13,876 bases of DNA from Chlorobiota bacterium (GTDB lineage Bacteria; Bacteroidota; Ignavibacteria; Ignavibacteriales; Ignavibacteriaceae), in contig RHKR01000089.1 in assembly GCA_008363265.1 (NCBI GenBank), positions 1-13,876 on the forward strand, in the 5' to 3' direction. A model generated the notes under the pieces. It was not told the origin of the DNA, searched no databases, and saw nothing but the letters and a program-made list of their open reading frames with translations. Position numbers and translations under genes: made by a program. Positions 8,047-13,876 of this stretch are shown piece by piece (within the stretch, counting starts at the first letter, position 1; each line of letters starts with the position of its first letter).

Positions 8047-8087
8047 TAATGTAAAATTACCGATTACTGATATGATATCAAAGAGAT
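8047..8087 (-). promoter_or_regulatory. Candidate promoter region of the amidase operon
   Basis: On the minus strand a TTTG is followed after 19 bp by TAATTTTA, a one-mismatch fit to the TTTG-N19-TAnnTTTG Bacteroidota arrangement. It overlaps the 14-bp motif at 8047-8060 that also occurs at 4852-4865. Here the motif is flanked to give a small inverted repeat (ggtaa...ttacc, 8046-8061). It ends 25 nt before the ATG at 8021. Confidence 0.35.
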
Positions 8088-8181
8088 GGGGATTCAGTTT
8101 TGGTTAGTGTAGAGTGTGGGGTCTGCCGCGGAGGATTGGTTTATAGCGTGGAGTATCTTTTCCTGTCTTTTACATCTTTGT

Positions 8182-8212
8182 AAAAAAAAGGCTGCCCTTG
8201 CGAGACAGCCTT
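8182..8212 (-). terminator. Rho-independent terminator of the small sorting-domain gene
   Basis: Read on the minus strand, aaggctgtc (complement of 8204-8212) pairs with ggcagcctt (complement of 8188-8196) in a 9-bp stem with one G-T wobble and a 7-nt loop. Eight T residues follow (complement of 8182-8189). It lies 24 nt after the stop of the 8237-8614 gene and separates that gene from the amidase operon. Confidence 0.92.
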
Positions 8213-8236
8213 AAAAACTTTGGATGAGGGGACCTG

Positions 8237-8614
8237 TTACTTCAGGTAAGTCATCTTTCTTGTAAGAGTGGTGTTGCCCATTTTGATCTTGTAAAGATAA
8301 ACACCCGACTGAAGTGCAGTTGCATTGAACCTGATGTTGTAGGTACCAGCTGACTGGAACTCATCAACCAGTACGGCCACTTCAACTCCGAGGAGGTTGT
8401 AGACGGAGAGTCGAACCTGTCCGGAATTCGGGAGCTGGTATCTGATGTTCGTTTCAGGGTTAAACGGGTTAGGGTAGTTCTGTTCGAGAACGAACGAACG
8501 TGGATTTTCACCCGGTCCCTTCTGTACAATCGCCTTGCTTGAAGGTATCATCGCGGGGAGGGCCACAACAGCCATCGTAACCGCTAAAATCATAATTGTC
8601 AAAAATCTTTTCAT
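8237..8614 (-). CDS. Small exported protein consisting almost only of a T9SS type-A sorting domain
   Basis: 125 residues from the ATG at 8614. That start is preferred because an AAAGAG Shine-Dalgarno (complement of 8622-8627) sits 7 nt upstream and the next residues form a proper signal peptide (MKRFLTIMILAVTMAVVALPA). A GTG at 8641 would add nine residues ahead of the signal peptide and looks less likely. After cleavage only about 20 linker residues (to 'GENPRSFVLEQN') precede the sorting domain. That domain begins 'YPNPFNPETNIRYQLP' (47-62), continues 'VRLSVYNLLGVEVAVLVDEFQSAGTYNIRFNA', and ends 'SGVYLYKIKMGNTTLTRKMTYLK'. In T9SS cargo this domain directs outer-membrane translocation and is normally attached to a large passenger, which is absent here. 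It is monocistronic, with its own terminator and a candidate promoter. It could be a genuine mini-cargo or the remnant of a larger gene; its clean start and terminator favour a functional unit. Confidence 0.85.
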   Translation of the reverse strand: MKRFLTIMILAVTMAVVALPAMIPSSKAIVQKGPGENPRSFVLEQNYPNPFNPETNIRYQLPNSGQVRLSVYNLLGVEVAVLVDEFQSAGTYNIRFNATALQSGVYLYKIKMGNTTLTRKMTYLK

Positions 8615-8902
8615 TCTAAAACTCTTTCTGATTGTATTCACTCATCTACAAGTATCAATACAACTACTGTGCCAAATGTATAAAATTCTCGAATTGTCGC
8701 CTTTTATTTAATTTAGACGCTTCTCATTGTCAAAAAGTTTAATCAGGTGGATACTGTCATATACACCTGTCCAAAAATGTGTACTTTGTACAATGCAAAT
8801 ATAGCACAGAAAAGAAGCCATATGCAAAAATTTCTGATGAACGGTCGATATTTCTTGCGGAACAGTGACGCAGATCATTTAACGGCCATATTCATTACCT
8901 CA
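8615..8902. other. AT-rich divergent intergenic segment
   Basis: No coding signal or recognisable RNA gene here. It holds the leader of the small sorting-domain gene on the minus strand. Two exact TAnnTTTG boxes on that strand are the complements of 8673-8680 (caaatgta) and 8796-8803 (caaatata). The nearer one would give a leader of roughly 50 nt. The sequence around it (aaatgtataaaatt, 8674-8687) is a looser version of the 14-bp motif at 4852-4865 and 8047-8060. Confidence 0.4.
8673..8680 (-). promoter_or_regulatory. Candidate -7 box for the small sorting-domain gene
   Basis: TACATTTG on the minus strand is an exact match to TAnnTTTG, 58 nt before the ATG at 8614. No TTTG element is found at the expected -33 position, so the assignment is tentative. 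Confidence 0.35.
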
Positions 8903-9122
8903 TAGAATACCATCCTCATTACTCATAACTCGCCACTCGCTACTGATAGAATACCATCCTCACCACTCATAACTCGCCACTCGCTACTGATAGAATACCA
9001 TCCTCACCACTCATAACTCGCCACTCGCTACTGATAGAATACCATCCTCACCACTCCTAACTCGCCACTCGCTCCTGATAGAATACCATCCTCACCACTC
9101 TTAACTCACTACTCACCACTGA
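8903..9122. repeat. Five tandem copies of a 44-bp repeat
   Basis: Copies lie at 8903-8946, 8947-8990, 8991-9034, 9035-9078 and 9079-9122, each beginning tagaataccatcctca. Copies 2 and 3 are identical. Copy 1 differs by two bases (ctcatt for ctcacc), and copies 4 and 5 diverge progressively towards the threonine aldolase gene. The second half of each unit is itself made of heptamers (cactcat, aactcgc, cactcgc, tactgat), related to the heptamer repeat at 3082-3116. Forty-four is not a multiple of three, so the array is not coding. There are no spacers, which excludes a CRISPR array. It fills most of the promoter-side region upstream of the plus-strand operon. Confidence 0.95.
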
Positions 9123-9141
9123 TTCATTCACCAAAAAATGA

Positions 9142-9149
9142 TATTTTTG
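9142..9149 (+). promoter_or_regulatory. Candidate -7 box close to the threonine aldolase start
   Basis: TATTTTTG matches TAnnTTTG exactly and lies just after the 44-bp repeats, 11 nt before the ATG at 9161. This would leave a leader of only a few nucleotides. No -33 TTTG is seen at normal spacing. It may be a chance match in AT-rich sequence. Confidence 0.25.
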
Positions 9150-9160
9150 AAGATTGATTA

Positions 9161-10204
9161 ATGAGCAGTTTGGAACCTGAATTGAGAATTATAGATCTTA
9201 GAAGTGATACAGTAACGAAACCTTCCGAAGGGATGAGGAAGGTGATGTATGAAGCGGAGGTGGGGGATGACGTGTTTGGTGAAGATCCCACGGTCAACGA
9301 ATTTCAGGAGTTTGCCGCCGACCTGCTTGGGTTCGAGGCGGCACTTTTTGTTTTCAGTGGAGTAATGGGCAACCAACTCTGTCTGAAAACCCACACCCAA
9401 CCCCACGACGAAGTGATCTGCGACGCTGAATCGCATATCTTCTATTATGAATCAGGTTCCCCGGCGGTCTTGAGCGGACTGCAGCTTTTCCCCGTTTTCA
9501 CCCCAGACGGTATTTTAACTCCTGAGAACATTACTCCCGCAATTCGCCCTGTCGAGGCATACTACATGCCGAGAACGAAAGTGGTTGCAATTGAGAATAC
9601 GCATAACAGGAGGATGGGACGGGTCTATTCTGTTGAGCAACTGGAGCTTCTCCGCGAGAGTGTGAAGAGTAAAGGTTTGATCTACCATCTGGATGGCGCG
9701 AGGGTCTGGAATGCCGCGGTGAAACTTGGAGTGGAGCCGAAAGTGATCACATCGCAGTTCGATTCGGTTTCCGCCTGTCTCTCGAAGGGACTGGGGGCAC
9801 CGATAGGATCGGTAATATTAGGCAACAGGGATTTCATCAAGGAGGCATTCAGGTTCAGAAAAGCCTGGGGCGGGGGAACAAGACAGGTCGGAATTCTCGC
9901 TGCCGCGGGACTTTATGCACTAAAAAACAACATTGAAAGAATGGCTGATGACCATGAAAACGCGAGAGTGCTTGCGGAGGCCATCGCCAACATGCCGCAG
10001 TTCCGGATCGACACGGAGGCTGTCCAGACCAACATCCTGATCTTCAGTCATACTTCGAAAACACCTGCACAGGTAATGGCCGAAGCTGAACAGGCCGGGC
10101 TCCGGTTCCTTGGCGGACCGATCGGGACGGTAAGGGCCATTACGCATCTCGATGTTAACCGCAACGATATTAATAAAGCAATTGAAATTTTAAGCAGGAT
10201 ATAA
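9161..10204 (+). CDS. ltaE: Low-specificity L-threonine aldolase (PLP-dependent)
   Basis: 347 residues, the usual length for the family. It cleaves L-threonine or L-allo-threonine to glycine and acetaldehyde in the cytosol. Family blocks are 'IDLRSDTVTKPSEGMRKVMYEAEVGDDVFGEDPTVNEF' (11-48), 'FVFSGVMGNQLCLKTHTQPHDEVICDAESHI' (63-93), 'IENTHNRRMGRVYS' (144-157), 'HLDGARVWNAAVKLG' with D178 for the PLP pyridine nitrogen (176-190), and 'SACLSKGLGAPIGSVILG' with K209 as the PLP Schiff-base lysine. 'WGGGTRQVGILAAAGLYAL' (236-254) is also typical. The start is supported by the N-terminal fit, although the Shine-Dalgarno (gaag, 12 nt upstream) is poor. It leads the plus-strand run directly downstream of the 44-bp repeats. 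The thioesterase gene starts 1 nt after its stop. Confidence 0.93.
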   Translation: MSSLEPELRIIDLRSDTVTKPSEGMRKVMYEAEVGDDVFGEDPTVNEFQEFAADLLGFEAALFVFSGVMGNQLCLKTHTQPHDEVICDAESHIFYYESGSPAVLSGLQLFPVFTPDGILTPENITPAIRPVEAYYMPRTKVVAIENTHNRRMGRVYSVEQLELLRESVKSKGLIYHLDGARVWNAAVKLGVEPKVITSQFDSVSACLSKGLGAPIGSVILGNRDFIKEAFRFRKAWGGGTRQVGILAAAGLYALKNNIERMADDHENARVLAEAIANMPQFRIDTEAVQTNILIFSHTSKTPAQVMAEAEQAGLRFLGGPIGTVRAITHLDVNRNDINKAIEILSRI

Positions 10205-10205
10205 G

Positions 10206-10667
10206 ATGTTTGAATACAACGGGCACAATTTTTATCACGTTACAAATCTGAGGGTCAGATTTCAGGAAGTGGATATGCTAGGCGTTTGCAACAACGCAGT
10301 TTATGTCTCGTATTTTGAGCAGTCGCGGCTTGAGTACATAAAAGAAGCTGACATGGTACCTCCGGGAGGGCTTTTCAGTGACGGATTTAATTTCTTCATG
10401 GTGCGGAACGAGATAAATTACCGGACACATGCCAGATACGATGACGAACTTAACGTTTACACGAGAATTTCATATATTGGTAATTCATCTTATGGATTTG
10501 AGCACGTTATAGTGAAAGTTGCCACCGGTGAAGTTGTGGTTGACGGCTCGGGTGTAGTGACTCAGGTGGATCAGAAAACCGGCAGGCCACATCCGCTAAG
10601 TGATGAATTCGTGGAAAAAGTGGAAACCTTCGAAAAGAGAAAGTTTGAGCGAGGAGTCAAAAAATGA
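10206..10667 (+). CDS. Acyl-CoA thioesterase, hotdog (4HBT/YbgC-FadM-like) family
   Basis: 153 residues forming a single hotdog domain. The signature 'LRVRFQEVDMLGVCNNAVYVSYFEQSRLEYI' (15-45) carries the catalytic Asp of the D..G...N pattern (D23 with N29/N30) and the 'Y..YFE..R' helix of 4-hydroxybenzoyl-CoA-thioesterase-like enzymes. Residues 58-80 (FFMVRNEINYRTHARYDDELNVY) form the substrate-channel strand. It hydrolyses an acyl-CoA thioester; the acyl specificity cannot be read from sequence. Its ATG follows the aldolase stop by 1 nt, with AGGA (10196-10199) inside the upstream gene as ribosome-binding site. Its stop overlaps the start of the exonuclease gene (ATGA at 10664-10667). The three genes are therefore translationally coupled. 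Confidence 0.88.
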   Translation: MFEYNGHNFYHVTNLRVRFQEVDMLGVCNNAVYVSYFEQSRLEYIKEADMVPPGGLFSDGFNFFMVRNEINYRTHARYDDELNVYTRISYIGNSSYGFEHVIVKVATGEVVVDGSGVVTQVDQKTGRPHPLSDEFVEKVETFEKRKFERGVKK

Positions 10668-11359
10668 AACCCACAAAGCGGCTTGTTTTTGATATCGAAA
10701 CTGTTGGTGTGTCCTGGGATAGCCTGGCACCGAGTCAGCAGGATTACCTTCTCCGCGACGCCGATAAAGAGAAGACCGAAGAAGACAAGGAGAAAAAAAG
10801 GGAAGAACTGAAAGACTGGATCGCTCTTTATCCCTTCACCTCCAAGGTTGTTGTCATAGGAACCTACTATGTTGAAAAGGAGGCCGGGCACGTTTACTAC
10901 GAAAGTGAAACAGAGGAGGAGTGGAAGTCGGAAGAGACCGGTTTTCAGTTCAAAGGGATGCCTGAGAGGGAGATACTCAAAAAATTTTGGGGGTTGGTTA
11001 GTTGGGCAGACCAACTGATCTCATTCAACGGCCGTGGATTTGATGTACCGTTCCTTCTGCTGAGATCGGCCATGCTCGGAATAAAACCTTCGAAGAGACT
11101 GATGGGGAACAGGTTCGACAGTTCAGGACACCTCGATCTGCTGGAACAGCTCTCATTTTACGGGGCATTCAAAAGGTTCAATCTCGACTTTTACTGTCAC
11201 AGTTTCGGCATAAAAACCCCAAAATCGAAAGATGTTTCAGGGGCCGAGGTGAAGAACATGTACAAGGAAGGAAGGATTAAAGAGATCGCGGAATACTGCG
11301 GACGCGATATCTACGCTACTTATCAACTTTATAAAATTTGGGAAGACTACCTCGCGTAG
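10664..11359 (+). CDS. DEDDy 3'-5' exonuclease related to the PolB exonuclease domain (DNA_pol_B_exo2 type)
   Basis: 231 residues, RNase H-like fold. All catalytic motifs are visible: Exo I 'FDIET' (9-13; D10, E12), Exo II 'FNGRGFDVPFL' (121-131; D127) and Exo III 'YCGRDIYATYQLY' (211-223; Y211, D215). These match the DEDDy metal-binding set used for 3'-5' hydrolysis of DNA or RNA ends. 'HLDLLEQLSFYGAF' and 'GIKTPKSKDVSGAEV' (182-196) are typical of the stand-alone PolB-like exonuclease family. A charged Lys/Glu-rich insertion (34-50) lies after Exo I and may form a helix. No polymerase domain is attached. It is cytosolic, probably in DNA repair or nucleic-acid turnover; the substrate is not known. 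The start overlaps the thioesterase stop by 4 nt. Confidence 0.9.
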   Translation: MKPTKRLVFDIETVGVSWDSLAPSQQDYLLRDADKEKTEEDKEKKREELKDWIALYPFTSKVVVIGTYYVEKEAGHVYYESETEEEWKSEETGFQFKGMPEREILKKFWGLVSWADQLISFNGRGFDVPFLLLRSAMLGIKPSKRLMGNRFDSSGHLDLLEQLSFYGAFKRFNLDFYCHSFGIKTPKSKDVSGAEVKNMYKEGRIKEIAEYCGRDIYATYQLYKIWEDYLA

Positions 11360-11389
11360 GTCTATCACCGGAATTTAACGAACGAGAAA

Positions 11390-11530
11390 ATGATGAAAGA
11401 ACCGGAAGTAACACTTGAACTTGCGATTGAGCACGGACTGACCAAGGAGGAATTCGAGGATATCTGTAACAGACTCGGAAGGGTACCCCCTGCCGAGAGA
11501 CGGCGGGCGTTTATTGGTCGGCGCGGGTGA
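11390..11530 (+). pseudogene. purL: N-terminal fragment of purL (FGAM synthase), ended by a frameshift
   Basis: From the ATG at 11390 (or the adjacent in-frame ATG at 11393) the frame reads '[31 protein letters not shown]', a good match to the N-terminal helix region of the long single-chain PurL. After the proline codon at 11486-11488 it continues out of frame with family homology and stops at TGA 11528-11530. The Shine-Dalgarno is weak (gag in aacgagaaaATG). The gene starts 30 nt after the exonuclease stop. The reading frame resumes as the 11490-13529 fragment. Confidence 0.82.
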
Positions 11531-13529
11531 AGAGAACGCCGGTCTTGTGGATATCGGTGACGGGTACGCGATCGCTTTCAAGATCGAGAGTCACAACCAT
11601 CCCTCCGCGGTCGAGCCTTATCAGGGCGCAGCCACCGGGGTTGGCGGCATTCTCCGTGATATTTTCACAATGGGCGCAAGGCCGATCGCTGCACTTAACT
11701 CCCTCCGGTTCGGATCACTCGAGGATGCGAGAACCCGGTTCCTCTTTAACGGTGTGGTCGAGGGTATAGCCGATTACGGCAACTGTTTCGGAGTTCCGAC
11801 AGTGGCCGGGGAAGTTTATTTTGACGAAAGTTATCAGGGGAATCCCCTGGTTAATGCAATGGCCGTGGGGATCGTGAAACACGGAGCAACTGCTTCGGCA
11901 ACAGCTGAAGGGGAGGGGAATCCGGTGATCATCGTTGGCTCATCTACGGGGAGGGATGGTATCCACGGTGCCACGTTTGCGTCTGAAGAGATATCCGAAA
12001 AAAGCGAGGCCAAACGGCCTTCAGTTCAGGTGGGTGATCCGTTCACTGAGAAACTGCTCCTCGAAGCAACCCTTGAAGTAATACGAATGGGATATATTGT
12101 CGGCATACAGGACATGGGTGCAGCCGGAATATCGTGCTCAACCACAGAGATGAGCGCGAAAGGGAACCACGGAATGGATATCGATCTTACGAAAGTGCCG
12201 CTCCGTGAAACCGGGATGACAGCTTATGAGATAATGCTCTCTGAAAGTCAGGAGAGGATGCTCGTGGTTGCCAAAAAAGAATTTGAAAAAGAGGTAAAAG
12301 AGGTCTTTGCCAAATGGGACCTTCATTGTGAGACGATCGGTCACGTGACGAAAGAACGACTTGTCAGGGTTAAATATCTCGGTGAAGAAAAAGCCTCACT
12401 CGATCCCTACGATCTGGTTCTCGGTGGCGGCGCTCCACAGTATGAAAGGGAGACCAAACGCCCTGGATATCTCGATGAAACAGCGAAATTTGATCAGAAT
12501 CTTCTTCCGGTACCTGCCGATCTGAAGGATGCCGTGCTTAAAGTAATCTCATCACCAAATATTGCCTCCAAAAAATGGGTATTCAGGCAGTATGACAGCA
12601 TGGTCAGAACCAATACGGTGGCCGGACCCGGTGCAGCAGATGCTGCCGTCATCAGAATCAAAGAGACGAACAAGGCCATCTCAGTGAAGACCGACTGTAA
12701 TTCGAGATATGTCTACCTTGACCCGCGTGAAGGCGGGAAATCTGCTGTAGCCGAAGCAGCGAGGAATGTTGTCTGTACAGGAGCTGTTCCACTGGCGATC
12801 ACAAACTGCCTCAATTTCGGAAATCCGTACAAACCCGAGATATACTGGCAGTTCAAAGAGGCGGTTGGGGGAATGGGTGAGGCCTGCAGACACTTCGATA
12901 CACCTGTGACGGGTGGAAACGTTTCGTTCTACAATGAGGCACCCACATCTGCTGTATACCCGACGCCGGTTATCGGAATGCTCGGTTTGATCGAGGATCA
13001 GGCGCACATCACAGGAATGTCGTTCAGAAATGAAGGTGACCTGATCGTGGTTGCCGGAGAGGATCTGGAGGAGACCGGGGGCTCCGAGTATCTGAAAGTG
13101 ATCCACGGGGTTGTTGCCGGGCTCCCACCCCGGTGCGACCTCGAAAAAGAGAAAAAACTTCACGCTCTCACCCTTGAAGCCATCAGAGAAGGGATTGTTA
13201 ACTCCGCCCATGATATCTCGGAGGGTGGCTTGATCACTGCCTTGATTGAAAGTTGTATCACTGTTGACGGTGATCCATTGGGAGCTGAAGTTCAGATTGC
13301 TGGGTCGAGAGGTGACTTTGCACTCTTTTCTGAAACCCAAGGGAGGATCATCTTTTCGATACCGGGAGGCGAGAGGGAGAAATTTGAGTCGATCGCCGCG
13401 AAACATGGAGTGCCTGTAGTTGTGATCGGTACCACCGGCGGAGATGCCCTCATAGTGAATGATCTCGTTTTCGACCTGACAGAACTGAAAAAGAAATATT
13501 ATGATACTATTCCGGAAATTATGGCGTAA
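11490..13529 (+). pseudogene. purL: Phosphoribosylformylglycinamidine synthase PurL, main part, separated from its N-terminus by an internal deletion
   Basis: PurL converts FGAR, glutamine-derived ammonia and ATP to FGAM in purine synthesis, normally with PurQ and PurS in this class. Homology starts at 11490 with '[67 protein letters not shown]'. It continues without interruption through '[12 protein letters not shown]', '[15 protein letters not shown]', '[15 protein letters not shown]', '[15 protein letters not shown]', '[10 protein letters not shown]', the second AIRS-like half ('[13 protein letters not shown]', '[13 protein letters not shown]') and '[14 protein letters not shown]'. The first in-frame start is only a TTG at 11514. 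The expected block around 'ELGIFSVMWSEHCSYKNS', with the catalytic histidine known from T. maritima PurL, is missing (roughly 28 codons). With it the total would be near the usual 740 residues. The rest has no stops or shifts, so the lesion is recent or an assembly error. Confidence 0.9.
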
Positions 13530-13876
13530 AACCCTCAGTCCGCTTTTTACAACGCTTGGAAAGCTGATCGATGGTGAGTTCGTCTTCGGTCCTGAAATGT
13601 TCAGGAGCCGGAAGGCGTATGTAATTACTGACAAGATCTACAGGATCTACTGTATCTGGATTCTCAGGTTCATTGAGCGGTTCGATGAGCACCACATCTT
13701 TTTGTTCTCGGGCGCGTTATCATTCTCCCTTTTCCTCTGTATCATTCCGATCACACTGATCATGTTCTTCATTCTGGGAAATTTCCTCTCCTCTGTAGAG
13801 TTCGTCGGCAGGATCAACACTTTCATCGATGCTCTGATACCTTATCAGGACTATGCCGAGTTCGCAAAAACCCTGA
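13501..13876 (+). CDS. YihY/BrkB-like inner-membrane protein, N-terminal part (runs off the window)
   Basis: An open frame of 125 codons to the window edge. The ATG at 13501 overlaps the last 29 nt of purL. No convincing Shine-Dalgarno is seen, so the start could be further in, for example the Met codon at about 13594. A cytoplasmic, basic N-terminus (including '[22 protein letters not shown]') is followed by '[33 protein letters not shown]' at about residues 64-96. There a glycine/serine-rich membrane segment leads into 'IIP', resembling the 'A.ALAYY.LLSLFPLL' first membrane helix of the YihY/virulence factor BrkB family (once called ribonuclease BN). The function of this multi-pass family is not established. 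The call rests on this one segment and its position. Confidence 0.6.
   Translation, partial: MILFRKLWRKTLSPLFTTLGKLIDGEFVFGPEMFRSRKAYVITDKIYRIYCIWILRFIERFDEHHIFLFSGALSFSLFLCIIPITLIMFFILGNFLSSVEFVGRINTFIDALIPYQDYAEFAKTL

Noticed and set aside
8612..8641. Upstream GTG start (8641) for the small sorting-domain gene
   Set aside because: It would place nine polar residues before the signal peptide. The ATG at 8614 has its own Shine-Dalgarno and gives a standard signal peptide.
8903..9122. CRISPR-like array
   Set aside because: The 44-bp units are directly adjacent with no unique spacers, the sequence is internally repetitive and there are no cas genes nearby.
12681..13634. 317-codon open frame on the minus strand
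   Set aside because: It lies entirely opposite purL and the following gene. Its translation has no recognisable domain, and the plus-strand frame is strongly conserved PurL.

Overview
The window looks like a chromosomal segment from a free-living Gram-negative bacterium of the Bacteroidota/Chlorobiota (FCB) group, most likely Ignavibacteria-like. The main evidence is two secreted proteins ending in type IX secretion (T9SS) type-A sorting domains with the 'NPFNP.T...LP' signature. An apparent BshB1-type bacillithiol enzyme and TAnnTTTG-like promoter boxes fit this. The taxonomic call rests on recalled family patterns, not on a database search.

Layout. Positions 1-190 hold the 3' end of a plus-strand gene, probably bshB1, closed by a strong intrinsic terminator. 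From 242 to 8614 everything reads on the minus strand. In transcription order these genes are: a tiny T9SS sorting-domain protein (8614-8237, with its own terminator); a secreted Amidase_3 N-acetylmuramoyl-L-alanine amidase with a T9SS tail (8021-5823); a secreted TolB-like propeller protein (5808-4879); a long-chain acyl-CoA synthetase broken by an internal deletion (4804-3115); a large secreted glycoside-hydrolase-like protein (3047-741); and a DUF985 cupin (733-242). A divergent intergenic region of about 550 bp (8615-9160) follows. It carries five tandem copies of a 44-bp repeat built from heptamers.

From 9161 the plus strand carries a compact run: threonine aldolase, a hotdog acyl-CoA thioesterase, a DEDDy 3'-5' exonuclease of the PolB-exo2 type, purL (also broken by an internal deletion) and the start of a YihY/BrkB-like membrane protein that runs off the window. 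The first three are tightly coupled (1-nt gap, then ATGA overlap).

The genes combine cell-envelope and secretion functions on the minus strand with housekeeping metabolism on the plus strand. I see no phage, transposon, CRISPR, toxin-antitoxin or defence system. The most notable observations are two independent out-of-frame internal deletions in otherwise clean housekeeping genes (possibly assembly artefacts), and a heptamer-based repeat family in two different intergenic regions.
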